Shown: positions 38,846 through 47,710, numbered from the stretch's first letter. The stretch is DNA of 64,000 nt from Marinobacterium zhoushanense (GCF_014641945.1 NZ_BMIJ01000008.1:248001-312000); one strand, 5' to 3'. Program-made: numbers and translations. Notes: generated by a model from the letters alone, not told the origin.

Positions 38846-39523
38846 TCACTGCTCATCGATATAACGGCGGGCATCGAAGGTGCGGATCCAGTCCGGATGA
38901 AACACCATCATGCCGGTCATGATGATGCCGTTGACCAGCCCCTCCGGGAACATGATCAGCGGCAGATAGCGCACATATTCGTGGTAGATCTTGCTCCAGG
39001 GGTAGGTATCGGACAGCCAGAGCAGAGCACCCATGGTCATGCCGCCGCTCATGGCGGCGATACCGCCACCGAGAAAGGCGCAGAGAAACAGGTAGATAAA
39101 GAAGTTCTTCGGAAACCGCCACTCCACCAACCGCCAGATGGCATAGCTGACCAGCGTCGGGATCACCACGAAACAGAGCGCGTTGGGCAGGAACTCCGTC
39201 CAGCTTTCACGCCCCATCAGGGTCAAACCGATCAGCGCGGCAGTGCCGGCGCAGATCGCCAGATCCCAGCCGAAGATCAGCGTCAACGTGGTCATGCCGA
39301 CAAAGTGGATCGACAGCCCCGGGGAGATACCGGCGCGCAGCGTCCACATCAGCATCATCACCACGGCGGCGCCGAACAGCAGGTGCTGAATGCCGCGTTC
39401 GCGCACCAGCACAGCCCAGGGCAAACACCGCAGCGCCACGCCAAGGGCGACCAGATACAGCACCGCGCTAACCGTCAGCCAGCCGACACCGACCAGCCCT
39501 TCACTCGGATTCATCAGCCCCAT
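38846..39523 (-). CDS. Orphan CbiM-like membrane protein (PF01891 type)
   Basis: 225-residue inner-membrane protein with about seven hydrophobic segments. SIHFVGMTTLTLIFGWDLA corresponds to the S-x-H-x-x-G region of CbiM/NikM, and FPEGLVNGIIMTGM is a typical C-terminal family segment. The N-terminal Met-His-Ile-type metal motif of true Ni/Co transporters is missing, and no CbiN, CbiQ or CbiO gene is adjacent. It converges with regA, 12 bp away. Substrate unknown. ATG 39514 is an alternative start. Confidence 0.75.
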   Translation of the reverse strand: MGLMNPSEGLVGVGWLTVSAVLYLVALGVALRCLPWAVLVRERGIQHLLFGAAVVMMLMWTLRAGISPGLSIHFVGMTTLTLIFGWDLAICAGTAALIGLTLMGRESWTEFLPNALCFVVIPTLVSYAIWRLVEWRFPKNFFIYLFLCAFLGGGIAAMSGGMTMGALLWLSDTYPWSKIYHEYVRYLPLIMFPEGLVNGIIMTGMMVFHPDWIRTFDARRYIDEQ

Positions 39524-39599
39524 CTCGCTCAGGTTAAACTCGCATCTGTAGTGTATCGGAACAGCTCATCCGCCGCTTAGCCCGGCGTGCTGATCCCGG

Positions 39600-40052
39600 T
39601 CAATCCAGCGTGCGATTGAACAGCAGCGCATCCTCGGTGCCATCCTCGGTGGAGTAGTACCCCCGGCGCCGACCGTTCTTCTGCCAACCGCAGCTACGGT
39701 ACAGCTGCTGGGCCGCGCTATTGGAGTCCCTCACCTCGAGATAGAATGCGCTCACGCCGCGCTGCTCCAAAACCGCCTGCGCCTCCAACAACATCGCCCG
39801 CGCCAGCCCTTCGCCGCGGCGCTGTGAATGTACACCGATGCGGATCAGCTCCGCCTCGTCGAGAATATGGCTGAACAGCACGAATCCGAGCGGACGATCC
39901 GCCACCAGCAGCCAGCACAGATAGCGCTTGGTATTGCCGAGCATCTGCTGCCAGAGCTTGGCCGACCAGGAGTCATCGAAACAGCTGTCATCAAGCTTCA
40001 GCAACAGATCCAGATCGTCCGCTGTTGCGCGACGCAGTTCGGGTGTAGTCAA
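39600..40052 (-). CDS. rimI: Ribosomal protein S18-alanine N-acetyltransferase
   Basis: GNAT enzyme acetylating the N-terminus of S18. 150 residues with the acetyl-CoA loop HSQRRGEGLARAMLL, followed by AFYLEVRDSNSAAQQLYRSCGW and the RimI-like end YYSTEDGTEDALLF. The start appears to be TTG 40052, without a strong ribosome-binding site. It lies 19 bp after the holD candidate; holD-rimI is also the E. coli order, which supports both calls. Confidence 0.9.
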   Translation of the reverse strand: MTTPELRRATADDLDLLLKLDDSCFDDSWSAKLWQQMLGNTKRYLCWLLVADRPLGFVLFSHILDEAELIRIGVHSQRRGEGLARAMLLEAQAVLEQRGVSAFYLEVRDSNSAAQQLYRSCGWQKNGRRRGYYSTEDGTEDALLFNRTLD

Positions 40053-40071
40053 GTGAGGTCTCGATAGCGAT

Positions 40072-40941
40072 TCAGCTGGGATGGGTCAATAACGGTTGCA
40101 GGTCACGCCAAAGCTCCGCTTTCAGCTCCGGTAGCTGCAATGCCTGACTGAGACTGACACTGGCAATGCAGTGCAGCTCCGGCCTCAGGGTAAAGCGTAT
40201 GCCACGCAGAGCATCGAGGGTCTCTTCCCGTTCCAACACCCATTGCGCGGCGCTCTCGCCCAGCAACACCGCCCGTTTGACACTGCGCAGCGCCAGCGTC
40301 AGCTCCAGCTTGCGCCGAACCGCTTTCGCCAGCTCCTGCGGTCCCTGGTCGAGAGTCGCGCCAGCCAGGACCGGCCAGGAGAGCAAAGCCGCATCACTGG
40401 CCGGTTCGGTCACTCCCAGCGCACGGGCAATGCCGGAAAGCAATTTCTGGTGTTGGGCCGAGAAACCCAGACGCGCCGCCGGCGGCAGACTGTCCACAAT
40501 GAGCAGGTCGCCGGCCAGCACAAACGCCAGCTTCACACGGGGGGCCTGAACCGGCGGACCACGACGCACCGGCGCACTGGGCTGCTCGACCACTTCGGCA
40601 CGCGCCGCTGCAGTCGTAACCGGAGTTTGGGTTGGCTGACCGGAGTCGATCAAAGGCGCGATGGAGGCACGAGCCTGGGAGCGGGCGGTTTGTGCCGCCG
40701 CGCTGACGACCTCTGGCCCCAGCGTTGTGTCTTTGGCGGCGGGCGTATCAACAGAGGGCTGTTCAATCTCTGCGTCAGCAAAATCGGCGAACCCATCGCC
40801 CTCTTCCGCCAATGGATAGTGGAACCGCTCCACCCAGGGGTCGGACGGCGCGGCGCCCGGCAACCGGGCGCGGGGCAACCAACTGCTGATGCCGATCGCT
40901 TCCAGATACTGATGCCGAAGCTGTTCGCCGCTGAGATCCAT
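40072..40941 (-). CDS. holD: Probable DNA polymerase III psi subunit (long, pseudomonad-type HolD)
   Basis: 289 residues, about twice E. coli HolD. The N-terminus LEAIGISSWLPRARLPGA aligns with E. coli psi LQQLGITQWSLRRPGA, the segment that binds the clamp loader. A long low-complexity Ala/Pro/Thr/Gln linker (about 45-130) follows. The C-terminal half then shows KLAFVLAGDLL, IARALGV and LKAELWRDLQ, matching psi VMVANDLP, LRALTV and ARAALWQQI. Pseudomonas has a similar cryptic, enlarged psi beside rimI. Annotators often call such genes hypothetical or TonB-like because of the linker. Confidence 0.72.
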   Translation of the reverse strand: MDLSGEQLRHQYLEAIGISSWLPRARLPGAAPSDPWVERFHYPLAEEGDGFADFADAEIEQPSVDTPAAKDTTLGPEVVSAAAQTARSQARASIAPLIDSGQPTQTPVTTAAARAEVVEQPSAPVRRGPPVQAPRVKLAFVLAGDLLIVDSLPPAARLGFSAQHQKLLSGIARALGVTEPASDAALLSWPVLAGATLDQGPQELAKAVRRKLELTLALRSVKRAVLLGESAAQWVLEREETLDALRGIRFTLRPELHCIASVSLSQALQLPELKAELWRDLQPLLTHPS

Positions 40942-40968
40942 TGTCCGGTCCGTTATACCATCGATTTT

Positions 40969-42510
40969 TTAAACTTGGGGGTGCGCTTTCTGGATATTGG
41001 CGTCCAGCATGTTCAATGCATGCAGGTAAGCCTTGGCCGAGGCGATGATGATATCAGTATCCGCACCCAAGCCGTTCACGATACGCCCCGCCTTCTCCAG
41101 CCGCACGGTGACCTCGCCCTGGGAGTCGGTGCCCTGGGTCACCGCGTTCACCGAATAGATCTGCAGGTTGGAACCGGATTGCGCGATCCGCTCAATCGCC
41201 TTGAAGGTCGCATCCACCGGCCCGCTGCCGTCGGACTCAGCACCATACTCGGTGCCATCGACCATCACCTTCAGGCTCGCCACCGGGGTTTCACCGGTCT
41301 GGGAGGTCACGGTCAGGCTGCTCAGGCGATAGCGCTCGCTCGCCGCCTCGGCACGGGCGTCACTGACCAGCGCCATCAGGTCTTCATCGAATATCTCGTG
41401 CTTCTTGTCCGCCAGCTCCTTGAAGCGGGTGAAGGCGGTGTTGAGCTCCGCATCGGTAGCAAAGCTGGTGCCCAGCTCCTCAAGACGGGCCCGGAACGCC
41501 GCACGACCGGAGTGTTTACCCAGCACCATGCGGTTGGTGTTCCAACCCACATCCTGCGCGGTCATGATCTCGTAGGTTTCGCGGTGCTTGAGTACGCCAT
41601 CCTGGTGGATGCCCGATTCGTGAGCAAAGGCGTTGGCACCGACGATCGCCTTGTTCGGCTGCACCGGAAAACCGGTCACACTGGAAACCAGGCGCGAAGC
41701 CGGCACAATTTGAGTGGTATCGATATTGGTTTCCACCTCCATCACGTCACGGCGGGTCCGCAACGCCATGACAATCTCCTCCAGCGAGGCGTTGCCGGCA
41801 CGCTCGCCCAGGCCGTTGATCGTACACTCCACCTGGCGCGCACCGGCGCTGACCGCCGCCAGCGAGTTGGCAACGGCAAGGCCCAGGTCGTTATGGCAGT
41901 GCACGGAAAACACTGCCTTGTCAGCGTTGGGGATACGCTGGATCAGTTCGCCGATCACCTGACCGAACTGCTGGGGCACGGCGTAACCGACGGTGTCGGG
42001 AATGTTGATGGTGCGAGCGCCGGCATCGATCACACGCTCGATGATGCGACACATGAAATCCATCTCGGAGCGACTGGCATCCTCGAGTGAGAACTCCACG
42101 TCATCGATCAGATTGCGCGCCCGCTTGACCGCACGTACCGCACTCTCGACCACCTGATCCGGCTCCATCTGCAGCTTGTATTTCATATGGATGGGCGAGG
42201 TGGCAATGAAGGTATGGATACGTCCGGAATTGGCTTCCCGCAGCGCTTCACCGGCACGATCGATGTCCGCATCCAATGCTCTTGAAAGCGAGCAGACGGT
42301 GCTGTCCTTGATGGTGCGCGCGATTGCCTGTACCGCCTCGAAATCACCGACGCTGGCGATGGCGAAGCCCGCCTCGATCACGTCCACCCGCATCCGCTCA
42401 AGCTGGCGGGCGATGCGTAGCTTTTCGTCACGGGTCATCGACGCGCCGGGGCTCTGCTCCCCATCGCGCAACGTGGTATCAAAAATAATGACTCGATCCT
42501 GGCTACTCAT
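40969..42510 (-). CDS. leuA: 2-isopropylmalate synthase
   Basis: First committed step of leucine synthesis, condensing acetyl-CoA with 2-oxoisovalerate. The 513 residues have IIFDTTLRDGEQSPGASM (first metal Asp), the HCHNDLGLAVANS metal motif, GLGERAGNASLEE, and the C-terminal LeuA dimer domain that binds leucine as inhibitor. GGAGTAACATTT precedes the ATG. The other leu genes are absent nearby. I see no leucine-rich leader peptide upstream, so attenuation is not evident. Confidence 0.96.
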   Translation of the reverse strand: MSSQDRVIIFDTTLRDGEQSPGASMTRDEKLRIARQLERMRVDVIEAGFAIASVGDFEAVQAIARTIKDSTVCSLSRALDADIDRAGEALREANSGRIHTFIATSPIHMKYKLQMEPDQVVESAVRAVKRARNLIDDVEFSLEDASRSEMDFMCRIIERVIDAGARTINIPDTVGYAVPQQFGQVIGELIQRIPNADKAVFSVHCHNDLGLAVANSLAAVSAGARQVECTINGLGERAGNASLEEIVMALRTRRDVMEVETNIDTTQIVPASRLVSSVTGFPVQPNKAIVGANAFAHESGIHQDGVLKHRETYEIMTAQDVGWNTNRMVLGKHSGRAAFRARLEELGTSFATDAELNTAFTRFKELADKKHEIFDEDLMALVSDARAEAASERYRLSSLTVTSQTGETPVASLKVMVDGTEYGAESDGSGPVDATFKAIERIAQSGSNLQIYSVNAVTQGTDSQGEVTVRLEKAGRIVNGLGADTDIIIASAKAYLHALNMLDANIQKAHPQV

Positions 42511-42797
42511 AAATGTTACTCCGCATGACGGGGCCGCTATTGGTGTTGAGTTAGGCGATCCGCGTATGGTTTATTCGACTAGGTGAAGTATACAGCGCTC
42601 TGGCGACAAATGGGCCGCTATAGTAGCGCCTGATGGCAGGGTTTAATACCGCAGCCCGAGCCGCAGCCCGAGGCGACAATCCCGGTACCACACCACTGGA
42701 CTTCAGGCGGCACGCCTTGACCTAACCCCGTTCGCAGGCAAGAGTTATACACCCGCATACACTCAAGCCGAATACAAGCAGAGTAGAGGAAAGAGGG
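42511..42797. other. 287-bp divergent region leuA / patB-like gene, with a short tandem repeat
   Basis: No gene seen. CCGCAGCCCGAG occurs twice in exact tandem at 42649-42672. TATACT on the minus strand (42588-42593) and TATACA on the plus strand (42747-42752) could be -10 boxes but lack good -35 partners. Confidence 0.5.
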
Positions 42798-43952
42798 ATG
42801 TCACCAACCGACTTCGATCGGCTGATCGATCGCCGCAATACCGCCAGTGAAAAATGGGAACGCTATCGCGATACGGAGATTCTGCCGATGTGGGTCGCCG
42901 ATACCGACTTCATCGCCCCCCAGGCGATACTCAAGGCTCTGCATGCGCGGGTGGACCACGGCGTGTTCGGTTACACCAGCGCCCCGACCCACCTCAACGA
43001 ACTGGTATGCGAACGCCTCGAGCGCCTCTACGGCTGGTCGGTAACCAGTGACGATCTGGTCTGGTTACCGGGGCTGGTCTGCGGCCTGCACCTGGCCTGC
43101 CGCAGCACCTGCGCAGCGGGCGAATCGGTGATGACCGCACAACCGATCTACCCGCCGTTCATGTCCGCGCCCCGGCTCTCCGAACGTCAGCTGATTACCC
43201 TGCCGATGGTGCGCGTGGATCAGCGATCGGTGATCGATTTCGACGCACTGGAGGCCGCAATCACACCGGCGACCCGTCTACTGCTGTTCTGCAATCCGCA
43301 TAATCCCGGTGGCACCGTCTACCGCCACGATGAACTGGCAAGGCTGGCCGAGATCATCGTAAAACACGACCTCCACCTCTGCTCCGATGAGATCCACTGC
43401 GACCTGATTCTTGAACCGGGCTTGCGCCATACGCCGATCGCCTCCCTGAACAACGCAATAGCTGAGCGCACCATCACGCTGATGGCACCAAGCAAAACCT
43501 ACAACATCGCCGGCCTGGGCTGCTCGTTCGCGGTGATTCAAAACCCTCAGCTGCGCCGAACGTTCCAGCGCACACGCAAGGGCATAGTGCCGGACGTCAA
43601 CCTGCTGGGGTATACCGCGGCGGAAGCCGCCTATGGTGACGGCGACGAGTGGAACCGTGCTCAAATCGAGTACCTGCGCGGCAATCGTGACTACCTGATG
43701 CAGGAGATCAACGCGATTCCGGGACTTAAGCTGGAGCCGATCGAGGCTACCTATCTGGCCTGGATCGATGTCAGCGCCGCCAAACTGGAGAACCCGGCCT
43801 ACTTCTTCGAGCAAGCCGGTGTCGGCATGTCACCGGGACGGGATTTCGGCGACGACCGGTTTATGCGGCTTAACTTTGGTTGCCCCCGAGCACTGCTGGA
43901 GGAGGCGGTGACAAGGATCAGGCGGGCACTGTTGAACCACCTGCCCGCCTGA
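42798..43952 (+). CDS. MalY/PatB-family PLP-dependent C-S beta-lyase
   Basis: 384-residue fold-type I PLP enzyme. Landmarks are LPMWVADTDFIAP near the N-terminus, CNPHNPGGTVYRHDEL, LCSDEIHCDLIL and the PLP lysine Lys233 in MAPSKTYNIAGLG, with GMSPGRDFG near the end. The family cleaves cystathionine or cysteine conjugates (PatB, MalY). A methionine-synthesis role is plausible but neighbours do not confirm it. GAGGAAAGAGGG precedes the ATG. It converges with epmA, 7 bp away. Confidence 0.88.
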   Translation: MSPTDFDRLIDRRNTASEKWERYRDTEILPMWVADTDFIAPQAILKALHARVDHGVFGYTSAPTHLNELVCERLERLYGWSVTSDDLVWLPGLVCGLHLACRSTCAAGESVMTAQPIYPPFMSAPRLSERQLITLPMVRVDQRSVIDFDALEAAITPATRLLLFCNPHNPGGTVYRHDELARLAEIIVKHDLHLCSDEIHCDLILEPGLRHTPIASLNNAIAERTITLMAPSKTYNIAGLGCSFAVIQNPQLRRTFQRTRKGIVPDVNLLGYTAAEAAYGDGDEWNRAQIEYLRGNRDYLMQEINAIPGLKLEPIEATYLAWIDVSAAKLENPAYFFEQAGVGMSPGRDFGDDRFMRLNFGCPRALLEEAVTRIRRALLNHLPA

Positions 43953-43959
43953 GTCGCGA

Positions 43960-44931
43960 TCAGGCGCGTTCGAACGCAAACGGGATTACCTGCTCGATGC
44001 GCTGAGCTCCCAGCGCCAGCATCACCAGCCGGTCGAAGCCCAGGGCGACACCGGCACAAACCGGCAGCCCGGCCTCGAGCGCCGCAACCAGCCGCATATC
44101 CAGCGGCCGTTGCGGCAACACCAGCTCGGCACGCTGCTGTTGATCCTGCTGCAGTCGCCGACGCTGCTCCTGCGCGTCGGTGAGTTCAAGATAGCCATTG
44201 GCCAGCTCGATACCGCGCACAAAGAGCTCGAATCGAGTGGCGACCGGCGTCCCGGCCTCATCCTTTACCACCTGCGCCAGCGCCGCCTGGGACGCGGGAA
44301 AACCGTACACGAAGACCGGCTCCAGCAGGCGCGGTTCGATCACATGGGACATCAGTAGATTGAGCCAGGTGTCGCGGGACTCGTCCTCGAACGGCGCATC
44401 GATATGCTGCCGACAAAGCAGCTGCAAGCCTTGCAAACTTTCCTTATGCGGGTCGATACCCAGCTCAGATTGGAACAGCTGGCGGTAGCTGATCCGCCGG
44501 GCATTGAACGCCGGCACCAGCTGACCGACCAGCGCTTCGACCTCGTCCATCAACTGCTCGGCTGAAAAACCGGGACGATACCACTCCAGCATGGTGAACT
44601 CCGGGTTATGCCGACTGCCGGACTCACCGTTGCGAAACACCTTACCTAGCTGATAGATAGCACCGCTACCGGCTGCCAGCAGTCTTTTCATGGCGTATTC
44701 CGGTGAGGTCTGCAGGTAAAGCTTCTGCGTCGGCTGGCCGGGCACCGTACCGTAGGACACCTCGATCGAGTCGATATGGGGATCGCTGACAGCGCAGTGC
44801 GACATGAGCTGGGTATCCACCTCCATCACATCGTGCCGGGCAAAGAAATCACGCACCTGCGCCAGCATTCGGGCCCGAGCTCGCAGGTTTTCCATCGTGG
44901 CGCCAGGACGCCAAGCAGAGTCGATTGTCAT
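43960..44931 (-). CDS. epmA: EF-P--(R)-beta-lysine ligase
   Basis: Truncated class II lysyl-tRNA-synthetase paralogue that ligates beta-lysine to EF-P. 323 residues with ATG 44931 (MTIDSAWRPGATMENLRARA), matching E. coli EpmA in length and spacing to the first Trp. No anticodon-binding domain is present. Class II motifs: GKVFRNGESGSRHNPEFTML (motif 2) and GVALGFDRLVML (motif 3). ATG 44946 is an alternative. It is downstream of efp on the same strand after a terminator, and epmB lies beyond efp. Confidence 0.94.
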   Translation of the reverse strand: MTIDSAWRPGATMENLRARARMLAQVRDFFARHDVMEVDTQLMSHCAVSDPHIDSIEVSYGTVPGQPTQKLYLQTSPEYAMKRLLAAGSGAIYQLGKVFRNGESGSRHNPEFTMLEWYRPGFSAEQLMDEVEALVGQLVPAFNARRISYRQLFQSELGIDPHKESLQGLQLLCRQHIDAPFEDESRDTWLNLLMSHVIEPRLLEPVFVYGFPASQAALAQVVKDEAGTPVATRFELFVRGIELANGYLELTDAQEQRRRLQQDQQQRAELVLPQRPLDMRLVAALEAGLPVCAGVALGFDRLVMLALGAQRIEQVIPFAFERA

Positions 44932-45245
44932 CGAAAACGGGTTCATCAGAGAAAATAGAACGATACACACAGAGCCTGTGGACCCCGGGTGATGTAGGGG
45001 AATCTCTCTTTCGGTAGCTCGGCGGCCCATCCACAATTGGACCCGTGGCTTTGCGCTCCCCAGTTAACCCAGAGGTTGCCTTTTCGGGAGAGATTCGTCG
45101 CTGGAAAGGGGACCGATTACCCCACCGGAGCGGGAAAACCCCGGCCGGACGGAACCCTGACAATTATCCTATCAACAATTGCCCGCGGATGTCATCAGAC
45201 CTGCTCAAATATTTATGCACCCTTGCGCTATGCCGCCAGCAAACG
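44932..45245. other. Non-coding stretch upstream of epmA
   Basis: The 357-bp gap between epmA and efp contains the efp terminator at its right end. The remainder shows a GC-rich imperfect hairpin near 45125-45150 (CCGG and CCGG arms around CGGG-AAAA-CCCCG) but no gene. It should carry the epmA promoter. A glycine-riboswitch-like GGGAGAG string at about 45080 lacks the other conserved motifs. Confidence 0.45.
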
Positions 45246-45270
45246 AAAACGGCGGCCGAGGCCGCCGTTT
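45246..45270 (-). terminator. Rho-independent terminator after efp
   Basis: On the minus strand AAACGGCGGCC and GGCCGCCGTTT form a perfect 11-bp stem around a two-base loop (larger in practice), ending in TTTT, 19 bp after the efp stop. It separates efp from epmA, so epmA probably has its own promoter. Confidence 0.8.
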
Positions 45271-45288
45271 CTCCACCCAAGCCTGCGA

Positions 45289-45852
45289 TCAGGCGCGGCT
45301 GACGTATTCACCGGTGCGGGTATCGATGCGCAGTTTTTCGCCACGCTCGATGAACAGCGGTACCCGCACAATGGCACCGGTGCTCAGCGTGGCCGGTTTG
45401 GAGCCGCCCTGCGCAGTGTCACCCTTGAGACCCGGATCGGTTTCCACCACTTCCAGCTCAACGAAGTTCGGCGGCGTCACGGCGATGGGGTTGTTATTCC
45501 ACAGGGTGATCATGCACTTGTCCTGCTCCTTGAGCCACTTCGATGAATCACCCACCGCATTCTGGTCGGCGGCGTACTGTTCGAAGGTGCTGGGCTCCAT
45601 GAAGTGCCACATCTCGCCATCGTTATACAGATACTCCATGTCACGATCCATGACATCGGCACCTTCCACCGATTCGTTGGACTTGAAGGTCCGCTCCCAG
45701 ATACGACCGGTAATCAGGTTGCGCAGGCGCACGCGAGTAAACGCCTGGCCCTTGCCCGGCTTGACGAAGTCGACATCGACCATGGAGCAGGGATCGCCGT
45801 CGATCATTACCTTGAGGCCGTTTTTGAACTGGTTGCTGGAGTATGTTGCCAT
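45289..45852 (-). CDS. efp: Elongation factor P
   Basis: Rescues ribosomes stalled at polyproline. 187 residues with the KOW-like N domain and two OB domains. The modification loop FVKPGKGQAFTRV has Lys34, the residue beta-lysylated by EpmA. The C-terminus TLSTGAIVRVPLF and TRTGEYVSR is typical. The ATG at 45852 begins homology; the frame runs open to 45939. It is divergent from epmB, 186 bp away. All needed EF-P modification genes except the accessory hydroxylase epmC are present here. Confidence 0.97.
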   Translation of the reverse strand: MATYSSNQFKNGLKVMIDGDPCSMVDVDFVKPGKGQAFTRVRLRNLITGRIWERTFKSNESVEGADVMDRDMEYLYNDGEMWHFMEPSTFEQYAADQNAVGDSSKWLKEQDKCMITLWNNNPIAVTPPNFVELEVVETDPGLKGDTAQGGSKPATLSTGAIVRVPLFIERGEKLRIDTRTGEYVSRA

Positions 45853-46038
45853 TACGGAAGTCCACTTGATAACTGGGAATCGGGCCGGTAATCCCGGCGC
45901 TAAAAGTGGCGTAAAGTGTACTAGGGAAGCCACAATCAAGTCTATGCAGATGTCTTATAGACGGTAGCGCTTGATCAGCACCTCGGGCATTGGGCAGAAT
46001 GCCTGCCTACATCCACTTCGTGCCCACACCCTTATTCC

Positions 46039-47049
46039 ATGAATGCTTATTGGCCCGCCCCCGACGCCTGGCAGCAGGCGCTGCGCAACGCGATCACCGA
46101 CCCGGTTGAACTGCTGCGGCAACTGCAGCTACCGCTTTCGCTGTCGAACGGCGACGCACAGAACAGTTTCGAGCTACGGGTACCGAGGGCGCTGGTTTCA
46201 CGCATGAAGCCTGGCAACCCGAAAGACCCACTGCTGCTGCAGGTACTGCCCAGCGCGCGGGAGATGATCGCCACACCGGGATTCAGCAACGATCCCCTGG
46301 CGGAACTCAGCACCAACCCCAGTGCCGGCGTCGTGCACAAGTACCGTGACCGGGTGCTGCTGATCACCAGCGGCGGCTGCGCAATCAACTGCCGCTACTG
46401 CTTCCGTCGCCACTTCCCCTACCAGCAGAACCAACTGGGCCCTGAGCAGTGGCAGCGAGCACTGGCCTATATCGACGCGAACCGGGAGTTGAGCGAGGCG
46501 ATCCTCTCCGGCGGTGACCCGCTGGTCACCCCCGATACCCGACTGGCCAGGATGATCACCGACCTGGCCGGCATCGACCACCTGAAACGTATCCGTATCC
46601 ATACCCGGCTACCGGTGGTAATCCCGGAGCGCGTAACCCGATCGCTGGTCGAAGCACTGACCGCCACGCGACTGCAAGCGGTCGTAGTGCTGCACTGCAA
46701 CCATCCACAGGAGGTAGACGACAGCGTCCGTACCGCGATCACCCGCCTGCGCGAAGCCGGCATTACGGTGCTTAACCAGGCGGTGCTGCTGCGCGATATC
46801 AACGACAGCGTCGTGACACTGCAACAACTCAGCGAAACCCTGTTCGAGGTCGGTGTCCTGCCCTACTACCTGTTCGTACTCGATCCGGTGGCCGGTGCCG
46901 CCCATTTCGACATCAGCGACAGCGAGGCACAAAAGCTGATTGGTGAGCTGCAGACCCGTCTGCCCGGCTATCTGGTTCCTCGTCTGGCACGCGAGATACC
47001 TGGCCGGCCATCCAAGACCCTGCTTCCCCCCGATCAAACAGACGTTTAA
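46039..47049 (+). CDS. epmB: EF-P beta-lysylation protein EpmB (lysine 2,3-aminomutase)
   Basis: Radical-SAM, PLP-dependent enzyme turning alpha-lysine into beta-lysine for EF-P. 336 residues, short for the aminomutase family as expected of EpmB. The iron-sulfur motif is GCAINCRYCFRRHFPYQ (Cys114, Cys118, Cys121), followed by ILSGGDPLVTPD and RIHTRLPVVIPERV. The C-terminal PLP region is LPYYLFVLDPVAGAAHFD. No strong ribosome-binding site is visible before ATG 46039. Confidence 0.95.
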   Translation: MNAYWPAPDAWQQALRNAITDPVELLRQLQLPLSLSNGDAQNSFELRVPRALVSRMKPGNPKDPLLLQVLPSAREMIATPGFSNDPLAELSTNPSAGVVHKYRDRVLLITSGGCAINCRYCFRRHFPYQQNQLGPEQWQRALAYIDANRELSEAILSGGDPLVTPDTRLARMITDLAGIDHLKRIRIHTRLPVVIPERVTRSLVEALTATRLQAVVVLHCNHPQEVDDSVRTAITRLREAGITVLNQAVLLRDINDSVVTLQQLSETLFEVGVLPYYLFVLDPVAGAAHFDISDSEAQKLIGELQTRLPGYLVPRLAREIPGRPSKTLLPPDQTDV

Positions 47050-47162
47050 TTTATTGCCTGAGGAACTCAGGAAAGCTATATAGATCAGATAAACGATGCG
47101 CCGCCCGACGCAACCGATTCGGCGCCAATACAACAACCCAACGTTTTTCCGGAGCCCGGAAC

Positions 47163-47696
47163 ATGAACTCTTTTTTCGGCAGCAAACGCCCCGCCTGTCG
47201 TCTGCTGATCCCCGTTGTGTGCGCCCTGATGCTCGCCGCATGCGCTCAAAAGCCGCAACCCCAGCCCGTCGCCAAGAAACCGGCTCCCAAACCAGCCCCA
47301 CCGCCGCCGTCGCTGGTCATTCGCGACATGCACCCTGCCGCTCCGGAGAAACACGGGGTGGTCGCCGCGCATATCGACTTCGTTAACGGCACGCCGAACA
47401 CGCTGGAATACGTGATGTTCAAGACCACCGCCTACACCGCGGACGGCAAGCTCGTGCGGGCCAAGAAAACCGGCCGGGCGAACGCCTGGCTCAGAGTAGC
47501 AGGCCCCTTCGCACCGGGTGAGTCCAGCGGTGACAAGCGCTGGGAAAAGGTATGGCAGAACAGTCAGCTATCCTGCTTCCGCATCGAAGGCGCCGAACTG
47601 ATCGACGTCAACGGCGTGGTCGAGTACTTCGAAGCCGACCGCATCAAACTGCTGCCGGAGCTGGCATCCAAGGGGGCTTGCGAAGGCAACAGCTAA
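47163..47696 (+). CDS. Predicted lipoprotein with proline-rich linker, function unknown
   Basis: 177 residues. The signal peptide ends MLAACAQ (Cys27) and is followed by a Pro/Lys/Ala-rich linker (about 30-52). A compact domain comes next with HIDFVNGTPNTLEYVMFKTT and GPFAPGESSGDKRWEKVW. The latter part is rich in beta-type sequence and has two Cys (SCFRIEG near the middle, GACEG at the end). I recognise no family with certainty. GGAGCCCGG lies just before the ATG. A strong hairpin follows the stop. Confidence 0.7.
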   Translation: MNSFFGSKRPACRLLIPVVCALMLAACAQKPQPQPVAKKPAPKPAPPPPSLVIRDMHPAAPEKHGVVAAHIDFVNGTPNTLEYVMFKTTAYTADGKLVRAKKTGRANAWLRVAGPFAPGESSGDKRWEKVWQNSQLSCFRIEGAELIDVNGVVEYFEADRIKLLPELASKGACEGNS

Positions 47697-47710
47697 CCAG
47701 CCGATCGAAC

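Noticed and set aside
40171..42090. 639-codon open frame opposite holD and leuA
   Set aside because: Arg/Gln/His-rich antisense translation with no motif; leuA is certain on the other strand.
45077..45180. Glycine-riboswitch-like GGGAGAG string upstream of epmA
   Set aside because: The conserved CCGAAGGGGCAA and CTCAGGCAAAAGGAC-type parts are missing on both strands, and the gene context does not fit.
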